The notes: generated by a model from the sequence alone, not told the origin. 64,000 nt of DNA from Parnassius smintheus behrii (GCA_036936625.1 JAUPFT010000008.1:22555374-22619373); one strand, 5' to 3'; counted from the stretch's first letter, positions 1-11,579 are shown. Numbers and translations are program-made.

Positions 1-476
1 ACAAATAATAAATAAGACTTGCGAGTGATGGCACAATCAAGCAGCTTAATATTAAAATAGTTAGTTTTCCAGGGACATTTTATCAAAGAATAATGTATCT
101 CAATAATTGGTCACGTACCTTGACGATTCGACCACGAACCTCCTTCATTTTTATTGCGTACACGATTTAAAAATAAGTGTGAATAAAATTGACTAGTTCG
201 AAATAAATTAAAAGCAACATTGACTCTCAGTACCTTTTTTATGAGATGTATGTAGTTTAATACTAAATTGTAAATGCTGAATCGCTATTACAGGGAGAAT
301 TGACAATAAAATTGTGTGTGTAGATAAGGCTGTTTTTTGCCTATATTTATGAATTCTTAGAAATCTTTTTAATGTATTGTTACAAGCTTGAGGTTCGTGA
401 CAATAAAAATTGCCGATAGAATTACCAAAATTAACTCTTTAATTCACTTTAGTTTAGTAACTTAAAACACTAATAG
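1..476. other. AT-rich sequence, no gene seen
   Basis: AT-rich DNA with no sustained reading frame. It abuts the truncated 3' side of the gypsy fragment, so it may include decayed retrotransposon sequence, but I see no LTR, primer-binding site or polypurine tract. Confidence 0.5.
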
Positions 477-1526
477 TTAATCACACTGATTCACTTTATT
501 CCGCTCTGAAGCTGCCATCACAACTATGAAATACTTGTTACTGCTTTCACTCTCCGGAAACGGCCACGCCACGTCAATGGCTATTCTCTCCCATGGTGCA
601 CCAATATTGTACAACTTCAATGCACCTCTACTACAAGTCTGAGGTCCCTTTACAGCCGCACAACTTGTACATTTGCGACACCAGTCCTTGACATCGTTTC
701 GACAGTGGACCCAGTAAAACCGTTCTCGGATCTTCAGTAGAGTTCGTTTAACTCCCAGATGGCCTCCTGAATAATCATTATGGTACAGCTGTAGAAAATC
801 CGGTACTTTAGCTTTAGGGACAACCATTTGCAAATGACAGCTGTCTCCCCGAACATTTTTCCATTTACGGCACAGAACTCCATCCTGAAGCAGCAAGCTG
901 TCCCACCGGGCCCAATAGCTTTTAGTGGTCGAATTCATCGCTAAGACGTCGCTCCACTTGGGCTTGGAAGCACTGGCCTTCATCCATTCCAGAATCGGCT
1001 TGATGTCCGGATCTTCCTGCTGTGCACGTTGTAAGCTGTCCTTCCACTCGTTGTTGAGGTGGTCTGCTCTGAGCATTCTCACGGATACCACTTCCTTACT
1101 CTCTTGCCTAGTACAATGTTTGCAATTTTCAGGACATGGTCTTCTTGACAATGCATCTGCGTTGCCATGAGATTTTCCGCTACGATGTTCGATCTCAAAG
1201 TCGTATTCCTGCAGTAGTTCAATCCGCCTCGCAACTTGTCCTTCTAGATTTTTAAACTGCAATAGCCATTTTAGTGCAGCATGGTCAGTTCGTAAGTGAA
1301 ATTTTCGCCCCAGAAGATATTTGTTAAAATGTTGCAACGACTTTACCACAATTCGCGTCTTGTGACACAATAGTTCCTTTCCGGTTTTGACAAAGACTTG
1401 CTGAAGTACGCTATCACGACCTTTTGGTCACCATTCCGTTGAGACAACACACCGCCAAGTCCTATATCACTTGCGTCTGCGTCAACTATAAATTCTTTGC
1501 TTACATCAGGGTATCCCAAAATAGGT
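477..1526 (-). pseudogene. Ty3/gypsy-type pol fragment (RNase H to start of integrase)
   Basis: This is part of a retrotransposon Pol polyprotein. Reading down the minus strand, a segment near 1385-1515 carries the RNase H entry motif (VDADASDIGLGG). The frame then shifts at about 1370, and a 297-residue frame continues with the RNase H tail (TDHAALKWL near residue 29, NADALSRR near 70). The HHCC zinc-binding integrase N-domain follows (HND, GGHLGVKRTLL, then CRKCTSC near 230-237). The integrase core begins with the first acidic residue (IAIDVAWPF near 265) and the frame ends about 30 residues later. The protease, most of the RT and most of the integrase core are missing and no LTRs are visible. 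Order and motifs fit metazoan Ty3/gypsy elements. It is a dead fragment: broken frame, truncated at both ends. Confidence 0.9.
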
Positions 1527-1531
1527 GACTA

Positions 1532-1610
1532 TCTTAAAATTGATATTTTTTGTTAAATAAAACGCACGGAATTCGAAAAAAATAAAAACCTAACCTAACC
1601 TAACCTAACC
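1532..1610. repeat. Telomeric-repeat composite satellite (partial unit)
   Basis: One partial spacer (…gttaaataaaacgcacgg…) is followed by four CCTAA-type telomere units that run straight into the poly(T) of the next GC-rich module. It is the leftmost visible edge of the composite array; the left boundary against unique DNA lies just before it. Confidence 0.85.
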
Positions 1611-2272
1611 TTTTTTTTTTTTTTTTACGGGGGGAAATCCTCATGGACTGCCTCTGCCTGGGGAAAGGCGGAGGGGTGTGCCGGACTCTTACCGGCTAAA
1701 ACCACCCCGGTGTCTCCTCGCACGTTCACGCGAGGGGCCGCGGGAATCCAAATTCTTCCGCAGCCCCACACTAGTGCTGGCCCGGTCTGCACGGGCCTCG
1801 TCTCCTGCACGGGGTAGTGAGGTGTTCAACTACCCCGTGTATCACCTCAGAGGCGCGCGCCGACACCCACGCGTGCCTCCGCCTCGGGTCCATCGAATAG
1901 GGGGCGGGGGCTTCCCCTAGTCCCTCGCCCCTGGACTCATTCATGGGGGCTGGAAAAGGGCGTTATCCGCCCTTCTCCTGCGCCCGGTGCGCCTTCTGCG
2001 GCCAGGGAAGGGCCATACCAACACTCCTCTTCCTCCGCGACTCCACCTCGGCTGCAGCGGTAGGTGGGGAGGACACACCTCTCACCGCAGTCCACCAACA
2101 CACATCCGAAGCGGGCTTCCCAAGCCCACTCGGAGTGGCCACCTCGGGCCGGCCCTCAACCCCGGACCAGCCATTTGGGTTCCTCTTTGTTCACCGCGGG
2201 AGACCAAGCCACGGCTACTAAGCCCCCCCGCCACGACAAGGCGGGAACCCGATCGGGGGGGGGGGCAAGCTT
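1611..2272 (-). mobile_element. Divergent GC-rich poly(A) module in telomeric repeats (module 0)
   Basis: A GC-rich block between CCTAA repeats, starting with ~16 T on the plus strand (a poly(A) tail on the minus strand) and ending in a G-run (gatcggggggg). From about 2012 to the end it matches the other modules closely, including the segment gctgcagcggtaggtgggga. The first ~400 bp differ, but keep matching landmarks: a cggactc…accg…ctaaaacc box near 1682-1705 corresponds to the same box in modules 1-6. It therefore looks like a different subfamily or a chimera. Frames on both strands stay open only because of base composition, and no RT, endonuclease or zinc-knuckle motif is visible. Confidence 0.75.
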
Positions 2273-3550
2273 ACCTTACCTAGCCTAACCTAACCTAACC
2301 TAAACTATAAATTTGCTAATAATTTTCTTAAAATTGATATTTTTTGTTAAATAAAACGCACGGAATTCGAAAAAATTAAAAACCTAACCTAACCTAACCT
2401 AACCTTACCTAACCTTACCTATCCTAACCTAACTTAAACTATAAATTTGCTAATAATTTTCTTAAAATTGATAATTTTTGTCAAATAAAACGCACCGAAT
2501 TCGAAAAAATTAAAAACCTAACCTAACCATACCTAACCTAACCTAACCTAACTTAAACTATAAATTTGCTAATAATTTTCTTACAATTGTTATTTTTTGT
2601 TAAATAAAACGCACGGAATTCGATAAAACCAAACCTAACCTAACCCAACCTTACCTAACCTAACCTAACTTAAACTATAAATTTGCTAATAACTTTCTTA
2701 AAATTGTTATTTTTCGTTAAATAAAGCGCACGGAATTCGAAAAAATTATAAACCTAACCTAACCTAACCTTACCTTACCTTACCTAACCTAACTTAATTT
2801 AAACTATAAATTTGCTAATAACTTTCTTAAAATTGATATTAACCTTAACCTAACCTCACCTTACCTATAAATTTGCTAATAACGTTCCTAAAATTGGTAT
2901 TTTTCGTTAAATAAAACACACTTTTCATAATTTGAAAAAATTTGAAAAAATTCGAAAAAATACGAAAAAATTCGAAAAAATTCGAAAAATTCGAAAAAAT
3001 TAAAAACGTTAACCTAACTTTTAAATTTGCTAATAACTTTCTTAAAATTGTTCATTTTTGTTAAATAAAACGCACGGAATTCGAAAAAATTAAAAACCTT
3101 AACCCAATCTAACCTAACCTAACCTTACCTAACCTAACCCAACCTAACCTAACTTAAACTATAAATTTGCTAATAACTTTCTTAAAATTGTTATTTTCTG
3201 TTAAATAAAACGCACGGAATTCGAAAAAATTAAAAACCTAACCTAACCTAACCAAACCTAACCTAACCTTACCTTACCTAACCTAAACTAACCTAACCTC
3301 AGCTAACCTATAAATTTGCTAATAACTTTCCTAAAATTGGTATTTTTCATTAAATAAAACACACTTTTCTAAATTTGAAAAATTTCGAAAAAATTCGAAA
3401 AACTTCAATAAATTCGAAAAAATTAAAAACGTTAACCTGACCTATAAATTTGCTAATAACTTTCTTAAAATTGTTACTTTTTGTTAAATAAAACGCACGT
3501 AATTCGAAAAAAAATAAAAACCTAACCTAACCTAAACTAACCTAACCTAA
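2273..3550. repeat. CCTAA / 85-bp-spacer composite satellite
   Basis: About ten units of two alternating parts: 3-7 copies of the pentamer CCTAA (variants CCTTA, CCCAA), and an AT-rich spacer of roughly 85 bp (actataaatttgctaataa … gttaaataaaacgcacgg … attcgaaaaaattaaaaa). Some spacers (2855-3000, 3300-3430) form a subtype with cactttt and extra ttcgaaaaa copies. CCTAA is the insect telomere pentamer (TTAGG on the minus strand). Each spacer has AATAAA roughly 15 nt before its A-rich end, as in a polyadenylated 3' terminus. Confidence 0.92.
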
Positions 3551-5813
3551 TCTGCATCTGCGGCAGCAGCAAACCGAATTCGCAGAGGTCTCCGTAAAAG
3601 AGAAGAGCATCCCAGCCAATAAAGCAGAACATCAGCTATTAGCATGCGCTGAAAGAGGTAACCCAGGCCTGAGAATTCGAGGAGTAGCTCTCTTCATGGA
3701 TAACAACACAGAGCGTTTCGGCTTAAGTTTTTGCTTAACAACTGGCCGAAACTATGTCAAAATATCTCCCGGTCTCGCAAGCTTACTAAACGGCAGTACT
3801 CTCAAAACGAGCATGAAGCGCAAAACATATGAGGCGCTAGTTGAAATAGAGGTTGCAAAGCAACGATGTCGAATAGTAAGATCGAAAACAAAACGATCTT
3901 GCTGTTCACATGGAGCGAAGAAAAAACCCCATTCGCCCAGGCATGCTCACTGCTAACGAGACTCGGTGAGGAGGAGACAGCTGTCATACCCCGCATCATG
4001 AGTGTGGATGCCATGGTGGTCCTATATGAGAAAGGTGAAGTCATGGACCACATTGGTTGCATAAAAGCCTCAAACAAACATGAAATAGTCGTGTATGAGG
4101 ATAGGGGCGAAAACCTGAGCTTCCTCAAACATCATGACTCAACAAAGACAACCTTGTAGCAAATCCAGAGACACTTAGTGGCTCAGAACGCCTGCAACTG
4201 AAAACGGCCAAAGAAAAGGCCGCAGCCAGGGAAAAACTTAGCAAAAGTTCTGAGTCACAAAGCGGGGTAAGTGCACTAATTAAAACCATCGGTGCAGCGG
4301 CCCAGAGTATTCCAGGAAGAGCAATGCGAAAGTTGAGTAAGTTAAGACAAGCCGATAACTTAATAAGAGAGCCTCCAAAAGTACTCAAGAAATCCAAACC
4401 CACCCACACTAGACCCTGCTCGGGACGTGTCAGCCCTCCAAGACTTCTACCGGCGGTCGAGCCTAAAGACCAGATAATCAACGCTTTCCTAGAGTTTAAG
4501 GCCCTCATAAAAGCAACTCTTGAGGTGAACCAAACTACTTGCAAGAATATCTTACAAAGTTTCCACCTCGGTAGTCATGAGTTCCTTGGAGTGCAGCTCG
4601 AGGAAGCAGAGGCCGCAATTTATGACAACAAAACATCTACTGTCATAAAAGGTAAAATGGGTCATCACATGGCGGCTTATAGTGGGTCGGTGGGCTTCGT
4701 AGCCTTGGATGAGGAGGAGACAGAACGACAGGGAAGATTAGTATTCAAACCCCCCCCCCCCCCAACGACCCTATTGTGGTCACCGCCCGTTGTACCAGGG
4801 TGATGCTAGAGGACAGGATCCTGAAAATGGCGGAAACCATCTCGGGAGCCTGTGCATTGGGAGATCCTTGGGAAAACTGGACGGTGCCGACGATAAATTG
4901 GGTAAATGGAGTCCCGGGATGTGGCAAAACAACTTGGGTTATAAACCAATTCGATGCGGAGGATGATTTTATTGTCACAACAACAACAGAAGCAGCTAAA
5001 GATCTTAGAGAAAAGTTAGCCAACCGCATAGCCACTGACGCAAAAACAAAAGTGCGCACTATGGCCTCAGTTTTAGTAAATGGTATGAGAAGGCAAAAGG
5101 GAAGATGTACTCGACTTTTAGTCGACGAAGCTCTCATGAACCATTTCGGGGCCATAGTAATGGCAATGCGGCTAAGTGGAGCCGAAAAAATACTGCTTTT
5201 TGGTGACATCAATCAACTCCCTTATATCGACAGGGAAAACCTCTTTGCGATGCAATATACTCGCCCAAGCCTCGTAACCACTATCAGCCAAGAGCTCCTG
5301 TGTACGCACCGGAATCCGATGGATGTGGCATATGCCCTGAATGAAATCTACAGTGGCATTTATTCATCCAGATCTTAGGTGCACTCACTAGAAAGGAAGA
5401 GGTACACGGGAGCCGTCATACCAGGTACCGTGCCCGACACCTTATATCTTGTATTTACGCAAGCAGAAAAGGAGTCCCTTACCAGCCAGGGATATGGTTC
5501 GGGTCCCGGGTCGCGAATTTTAACCGTACATGAGGCCCAAGGTCTCACATACGGGAGAGTGGTCATAATGAGGAAAACAACAGAGAAGCTCAAAATTTAT
5601 GAAAGCGTCCAACACGCAGTAGTGGCAGTGTCCAGGCACACAGAAAGCTGTGTTTATTACACGGACGATTGCGACGATGCAACTGGAAGGCTGGTTGAGA
5701 GCGCAATGGTTGCGACAACGAAAAGAATCAAAGAATATAATCTGAAAATGGCAATTAGAAACAGAGACGAAGCTATTGTGGAAGCCCTGTCAACAAATAT
5801 CACAAACAGTTAA
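3551..5813 (+). pseudogene. Endogenous viral element: decayed replicase/SF1 helicase of an alphavirus-like RNA virus
   Basis: A virus-derived coding segment lies inside the telomeric array and abuts CCTAA directly at 3550/3551. The right half has superfamily 1 RNA helicase motifs in order: Walker A GVPGCGKTT near 4910-4936, Walker B LLVDEA near 5119, motif III FGDINQLPYIDR near 5199-5234, motif V TVHEAQGLTY near 5523, and motif VI with AVSRHTE near 5625-5645. This order is typical of the replicase helicase of alphavirus-like (virga/nege/kita-like) viruses. The left half (3551-4740) shows no domain I can name; it would be the replicase region upstream of the helicase. The reading frame changes near 3870 and 4145, again at a 14-C run (4750-4763), and a TAG interrupts it at 5376-5378. 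No methyltransferase or polymerase domain is present. It cannot encode the viral protein. The virus family assignment is inference from motifs only. Confidence 0.85.
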
Positions 5814-6361
5814 AGATGGAGCACTCTCCACGACATTAAGTACAAGGAAAAGGAAAAAAAAATCTGGTAATATAAAAAATTAACATAGCATGTAAGGCCA
5901 TGTACATTAAGTACGTAGATTATGTTGATGACTAAATAAGGGGAAAAAAAGGGCAAAAAAAAAATAAAAATAAAAAGAAAAAAAAAAACATAAAAGACAA
6001 AGTGGGTCGACAATTATTATGTTTAAACAACAAAAAAAAAAGATAAGTAACAACTATGTCCACAAAAAAAAAAGTATAAAAAAAATATAGCGTTTAAGTG
6101 CATGTCGCATGTAAGCATATTAGTTTGTAGATCTTAAGTATGTAAGTCAATAGAAATATAAAAAAAAATACAAAGAAAATAGAAAAAAAATTCTCAAAAA
6201 AAATATATATATGTGAACTCACTGCTTAGGCTTAAATATTTAAGTAATGTAAGTAGTGTAAGGAGTATATTTATAAAAGTATTTTAAAAGTTAATAAAAT
6301 AAAGCAAAGCAAAAAAAGGCACGGACTTCGAGTCTGTAGAGTAAACTTATTGGGAAAAAAA
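5814..6361 (+). other. A-rich tail of the viral insertion
   Basis: Strongly A-rich plus-strand sequence with repeated oligo(A) runs follows the helicase frame and reaches back into CCTAA repeats through a 10-A run at 6354. AATAAA-type signals occur near 6294-6303. The last ~70 bp resemble a diverged satellite spacer: gttaataaaataaagc then gcacggacttcga, compared with gcacggaattcga in the spacers. It may be a 3' UTR plus poly(A) junction, or a spacer reached by recombination. No coding potential is seen. Confidence 0.6.
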
Positions 6362-6520
6362 AAACCTAACCTAACCTTACCTTACCTAGCCTAACCTAAC
6401 CTAACCTAAACTATAAATTTGCTAATAACTTTCTTAAAATTGATATTTTTTGTTAAATAAAACGCACGGAATTCGAAAAAATTAAAAACCTAACCTAATC
6501 TAACCTTACCTAACCTAACC
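6362..6520. repeat. CCTAA / spacer satellite
   Basis: Two short CCTAA arrays around one standard spacer, between the A-rich tail of the viral insertion and module 1. Confidence 0.9.
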
Positions 6521-7307
6521 TTTTTTTTTTTTAACATGGGGAAATGCCTACGCATATCCGCCTCGTGGGGGCAAGTACGGGTTATGTCGGACTCGCACCG
6601 ACTAAAACCCCATGGTGTTCCACCTTTGTCGCTTATTGGCAGGGCCACGGGAACGCTTTCGCACACATCCGCAGCCCCACCAGCGCCTGCCGCCCCACGG
6701 CAGCACCTCCTCGGGAGAGGAATATTCCTCCCCGTTCTCCTTCACAGGTAAGGCGCACCAGAACACATGGGGCGCCTTCCTTCTCGGCCTCCAATTTCAT
6801 CTGCGCAACGGACGCCCCCACGTCCAATGCAAGAAGGCCATGGGGCCAGGAAAAACGAGCACTTAGAAGTACTAGCCTTCCCGACCCCAGCGGCGGATCT
6901 GGTCTATGGCTCCGCCGCCAACCAAGATTCGGCTGCGGAGGGTAGGGAGAGCGGCGCCTCGCAATACCGACAATCCTCTCCCCCCGCAGCCCCACCACCA
7001 CCGCATCAACGGTGCGGCCCCGTTTGAGTCGCGGAGGATAGGACGAGTGGCGCATCGCCATACCAACACTCCTCTTCCTCCGCGACTCCACCTCGGCTGC
7101 AGCGGTAGGTGGGGAGGACACACCTCTCACCGCAGTCCACCAACACACATCCGAAGCGGGCTTCCCAAGCCCACTCGGAGTGGCCACCTCGGGCCGGCCC
7201 TCCACCTCGGACCAGCCATTTGGGTTCCTCTTTGTTCACCGCGGGAGACCAAGCCACGGCTACTAAGCCCCCCCGCCACGACAAGGCGGGAACCCGATCG
7301 GGGGGGA
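6521..7307 (-). mobile_element. GC-rich poly(A) module 1
   Basis: A ~787-bp GC-rich block. On the minus strand it starts in a C-run with cgatcgggttcccgcc and ends in poly(A) followed by GGTTAGG. It is collinear with modules 2-6 along its whole length (boxes: cggactcgcaccgactaaaa, cctcctcgggagaggaat, gcacttagaagtactagcc, gctgcagcggtag). Shared ends and a 3' poly(A) joined to telomere repeat fit a short non-autonomous telomere-targeting retroelement. TRAS and SART of the R1 clade are the known lepidopteran telomere-specific non-LTR elements, but I recognise no TRAS/SART protein here. Both strands are open only because stops are rare at this GC content. Confidence 0.75.
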
Positions 7308-7438
7308 CCTAACCTAACCTAACCTAACTTAAACTATAAATTTGCTAATAATTTTCTTACAATTGTTATTTTTTGTTAAATAAAACGCACGGAATTCGAA
7401 AAAATTAAAAACCTAACCTAACCTAACCTAACCTTACC
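7308..7438. repeat. CCTAA / spacer satellite
   Basis: CCTAA repeats around a single standard spacer between modules 1 and 2. Confidence 0.9.
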
Positions 7439-8218
7439 TTTTTTTTTACATGGGGAAATGCCTACGCATACCCGCCTCGCGGGGCAATGACGGGTTATGT
7501 CGGACTCGCACCGACTAAAACCCCATGGTGTTCCACCTTCGTCGCATATTGGCAGGGCCACGGGAACGCTTTCGCATACTTCCGCGGCCCTACCAGCGCC
7601 TGCCGCCCCATCGCAGCACCTCCTCGAGAGGGGAATATTCCTCCCCGTTCTCCATCCCAGGTAAGGCGCACCAGAACACATGGCGCGCCTTCCTCCACGG
7701 CCTCCAATTAAATATGCGCATCAGACGCCCCCGCGTCGATGCGCGAAGGCCATGGGGCCAGGAAAAACGAGCACTTAGAAGTACTAGCCTTCCCGACCCC
7801 AGCGGCGGATCTGGTCTATGGCTCCGCCGCCAACCAAGTTTCGGCTGCGGAGGATAGGGAGAGCGGCGCCTCGCAATACCGACAATCCTCTTTCCCCGCA
7901 GCCCCACCACCACCGCATCAACGGTGCGGCCCCGTTTGAGTCGCGGAGGATAGGGCGAGTGGCGCATCGCCATACCAACACTCCTCTTCCTCCGCGACTC
8001 CACCTAGGCTGCAGCGGTAGAGGGTGCAGACTCCCCTTTCGCTGCAGTCCACCAGCACACATCCGAAGTGGGCTTCCCAAGCCCACTCGGAGTGGCCACC
8101 TCGGGCCGGCCCTTCCCCTCGGGCCAGCCAAGTGGGTTCCTCTTTGTTCACCGCGGGAGACCAAGCCACGGCTACTAAGCCCCCCCGCCACGACAAGGCG
8201 GGAACCCGTTCGGGGGGA
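7439..8218 (-). mobile_element. GC-rich poly(A) module 2
   Basis: Full-length copy of ~780 bp, very close to modules 3, 4 and 6. Its poly(A) is short (9 nt) and it has one base fewer in the ctcgcgggg box. Its spacer-proximal end (ggtagagggtgcagactccc) belongs to the same variant as modules 3-6, whereas module 1 has ggtaggtgggga. Confidence 0.75.
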
Positions 8219-8362
8219 ACCTAACCTTACCTAACCTAACCTAATTTAAACTAAAAATTTGTTAATAACTTTCTTAAAATTGTTATTTTTCGTTAAATAA
8301 AGCGCACGGAATTCAAAAAATTAAAAAAAACCTAACCTAACCTAACCTAACCTTAACAAACC
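8219..8362. repeat. CCTAA / spacer satellite
   Basis: CCTAA repeats and one spacer in the cgcgcacgg variant (gttaaataaagcgcacgg), between modules 2 and 3. Confidence 0.9.
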
Positions 8363-9152
8363 TTTTTTTTTTTTTTTTTTACATGGGGAAATGCCTACGC
8401 ATACCCGCCTCGCGGGGGCAATGACGGGTTATGTCGGACTCGCACCGACTAAAACCCCATGGTGTTCCACCTTCGTCGCATATTGGCAGGGCCACGGGAA
8501 CGCTTTCGCATACTTCCGCGGCCCTACCAGCGCCTGCCGCCCCATCGCAGCACCTCCTCGGGAGAGGAATATTCCTCCCCGTTCTCCATCCCAGGTAAGG
8601 CGCACCAGAACACATGGCGCGCCTTCCTCCACGGCCTCCAATTAAATATGCGCATCAGACGCCCCCGCGTCGATGCGCGAAGGCCATGGGGCCAGGAAAA
8701 ACGAGCACTTAGAAGTACTAGCCTTCCCGACCCCAGCGGCGGATCTGGTCTATGGCTCCGCCGCCAACCAAGTTTCGGCTGCGGAGGATAGGGAGAGCGG
8801 CGCCTCGCAATACCGACAATCCTCTTCCCCCGCAGCCCCACCACCACCGCATCAACGGTGCGGCCCCGTTTGAGTCGCGGAGGATAGGGCGAGTGGCGCA
8901 TCGCCATACCAACACTCCTCTTCCTCCGCGACTCCACCTCGAATGCAGTGGTAGAGGGTGCAGACTCCCCTCTCGCTGCAGTCCACCAGCACACATCCAA
9001 AGTTGGCTCCCCAAGCCCACTCGGAGCGGCCACCTCAGGCCGGCCCTTCACCTCGGGCCAGCCACGTGGGTTCCTCTTTGTTCACCGTGGGAGACCAAGC
9101 CACGGCTACTAAGCCCCCCGCCACGACGAGGCGGGAACCCGTTCGGGGGGGA
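8363..9152 (-). mobile_element. GC-rich poly(A) module 3
   Basis: Full-length copy of ~790 bp with an 18-nt poly(A). Its right third (from 8938: gaatgcagtggtagagg, aaagttggctccccaag) has diagnostic changes shared only with module 5, while its left two thirds resemble module 2. The break falls near the left edge of the 2.1-kb duplication. Confidence 0.75.
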
Positions 9153-9442
9153 ACCTAACCTTACCTAACCTAACCTAAAGTAACATAACCTCACCTAACC
9201 TATAAATTTGCTAATAACTTTCCTAAAATTGATATTTTTCATTAAATAAAACACACTTTTCAAAATTTGAAAAATTTCGAAAAAATTCGAAAAAATTAAA
9301 AACGTTAACATGACCTATAAATTTGCTAATAACTTTCTTAAAATTGTTATTTTTTGTTAAATAAAACGCACGTAATTCGAAAAAAAAAATAAAAACCTAA
9401 CCTTACCTAAACTAACCTAACCTAATCTAACCTTACCTTACC
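9153..9442. repeat. CCTAA / spacer satellite, duplicated flank
   Basis: Two spacers, one of the cactttt subtype, with an unusual acctaaagtaacataacc start. Nearly the same sequence follows module 5 at 11275-11560, marking a segmental duplication. Confidence 0.9.
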
Positions 9443-10230
9443 TTTTTTTTTTTTTAACATGGGGAAATGCCTACGCATACCCGCCTCGCGGGGGCAAGGA
9501 CGGGTTATGTCGGACTCGCACCGACTAAAACCCCATGGTGTTCCACCTTCGTCGCATAGTGGCAGGGCCACGGGAACGCTTTCGCACACTTCCGCGGCCC
9601 TACCAGCGCCTGCCGCCCCATCGCAGCACCTCCTCGGGAGAGGAATATTTCTCCCCGTTCTCCATCCCAGGTAAGGCGCACCAGAACACATGGCGCGCCT
9701 TCCTCCACGGCCTCCAATTAAATATGCGCATCAGACGCCCCCGCGTTCGATGCGCGAAGGCCATGGGGCCAGGAAAAACGAGCACTTAGAAGTACTAGCC
9801 TTCCCGACCCCAGCGGCGGATCTGGTCTATGGCTCCGCCGCCAACCAAGTTTCGGCTGCGGAGGATAGGGAGAGCGGCGCCTCGCAATACCGACAATCCT
9901 CTTCCCCCGCAGCCCCACCACCACCGCATCAACGGTGCGGCCCCGTTTGAGTCGCGGAGGATAGGGCGAGTGGCGCATCGCCATACCAACACTCCTCTTC
10001 CTCCGCGACTCCACCTCGGCTGCAGCGGTAGAGGGTGCAGACTCCCCTCTCGCTGCAGTCCACCAGCACACATCCGAAGTGGGCTTCCCAAGCCCACTCG
10101 GAGTGGCCACCTCGGGCCGGCCCTTCCCCTCGGGCCAGCCAAGTGGGTTCCTCTTTGTTCACCACGGGAGACCAAGCCACGGCTACTAAGCCCCCCCGCC
10201 ACGACAAGGCGGGAACCCGTTCGGGGGGGA
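9443..10230 (-). mobile_element. GC-rich poly(A) module 4
   Basis: Full-length copy of ~788 bp with a 13-nt poly(A). Its diagnostic bases (cccttcccctcgggccagcc; cgttcgatgcgcgaagg) are shared with module 6, its counterpart in the downstream duplicate. Confidence 0.75.
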
Positions 10231-10491
10231 ACCTTACCTTACCTAGCCTAACCTAACCTAACCTAAACTATAAATTTGCTAATAACTTTCTTAAAATTGA
10301 TATTTTTTGTTAAATAAAGCGCACGGAATTCGAAAAAATTAAAAACCTAACCTAACCTAAACTATCCTAACCTTACCTAACCTAACTTAAACGATAAATT
10401 TGCTAATAACTTTCTTAAAATTGTTATTTTTTGTTAAATAAAACGCACGGAATTCGAAAAAATTAAAAACCTAACCTAACCTAACCTTACC
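10231..10491. repeat. CCTAA / spacer satellite
   Basis: Two standard spacers with CCTAA arrays between modules 4 and 5. The first ~110 bp match 12397-12510 after module 6. Confidence 0.9.
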
Positions 10492-11274
10492 TTTTTTTAC
10501 ATGGTAAAATGCCTACGCATACCCGCCTCGCGGGGGCAAAGACGGGTTATGTCGGACTCGCACCGACTAAAACCCCATGGTGTTCCACCTTCGTCACATA
10601 TCAGCAGGGCCACGGGAACGCTTTCGCACACTTCCGCAGCCCTACCAGCGCCTGCCGCCCCATGGCAGCACCTCCTCGGGAGAGGAATATTCCTCCCCGT
10701 TCTCCATCCCAGGTAAGGCGCACCAGAACACATGGCGCGCCTTCCTCCACGGCCTCCAAATTAAATATGCGCATCAGACGCCCCCGCGTCCGATGCGCGA
10801 AGGCCATGGGGCCAGGAAAAAACGAGCACTTAGAAGTACTAGCCTTCCCGACCCCAGCGGCGGATCTGGTCTATGGCTCCGCCGCCAACCAAGATTCGGC
10901 TGCGGAGGGTAGGGAGAGCAGCGCCTCGCAATACCGACAATCCTCTCCCCCCGCAGCCCCACCATCACCGCATCAACGGTGCGTCCCCGTTTGAGTCGCG
11001 GAGGATAGGGCGAGTGGCGCATCGCCATACCAACACTCCTCTTCCTCCGCGACTCCACCTCGAATGCAGTGGTAGAGGGTGCAGACTCCCCTCTCGCTGC
11101 AGTCCACCAGCACACATCCAAAGTTGGCTCCCCAAGCCCACTCGGAGCGGCCACCTCAGGCCGGCCCTTCACCTCGGGCCAGCCACGTGGGTTCCTCTTT
11201 GTTCACCGTGGGAGACCAAGCCACGGCTACTAAGCCCCCCCGCCACGACGAGGCGGGAACCCGTTCGGGGGGGA
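10492..11274 (-). mobile_element. GC-rich poly(A) module 5
   Basis: Full-length copy of ~783 bp with a poly(A) of only 7 nt and a variant terminus (acatggtaaaatgcc for acatggggaaatgcc). Its left part carries the caagattcggctgcgg variant also seen in module 1; its right third is the module 3 type. It is therefore a mosaic of two variants. Confidence 0.75.
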
Positions 11275-11579
11275 ACCTAACCTTACCTAACCTAACCTAA
11301 AGTAACCTAACCTCACCTAACCTATAAATTTGCTAATAACTTTCCTAAAATTGATATTTTTCATTAAATAAAACACACTTTTCAAAATTTGAAAAATTTC
11401 GAAAAAATTCGAAAAAATTAAAAACGTTAACATGACCTATAAATTTGCTAATAACTTTCTTAAAATTGTTATTTTTTGTTAAATAAAACGCACGTAATTC
11501 GAAAAAAAAAATAAAAACCTAACCTTACCTAAACTAACCTAACCTAATCTAACCTAATCTAACCTTACCTTACCTAGCC
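11275..11579. repeat. CCTAA / spacer satellite, duplicated flank
   Basis: Nearly identical to 9153-9442: same acctaaagtaacctaacc start, same cactttt-subtype spacer and same gcacgtaattcg spacer. Confidence 0.9.

Noticed and set aside
477..1370. Intact retroviral-type integrase gene
   Set aside because: The integrase core is cut off shortly after its first acidic residue and the upstream frame is shifted.
1532..3550. CRISPR-like repeat-spacer array
   Set aside because: The alternating parts are both repeated, unit lengths vary, and the host is an insect.
3551..5813. A cellular helicase gene
   Set aside because: Motif style and order fit an alphavirus-like replicase helicase, with no introns, and the segment is broken and sits in telomeric repeats.
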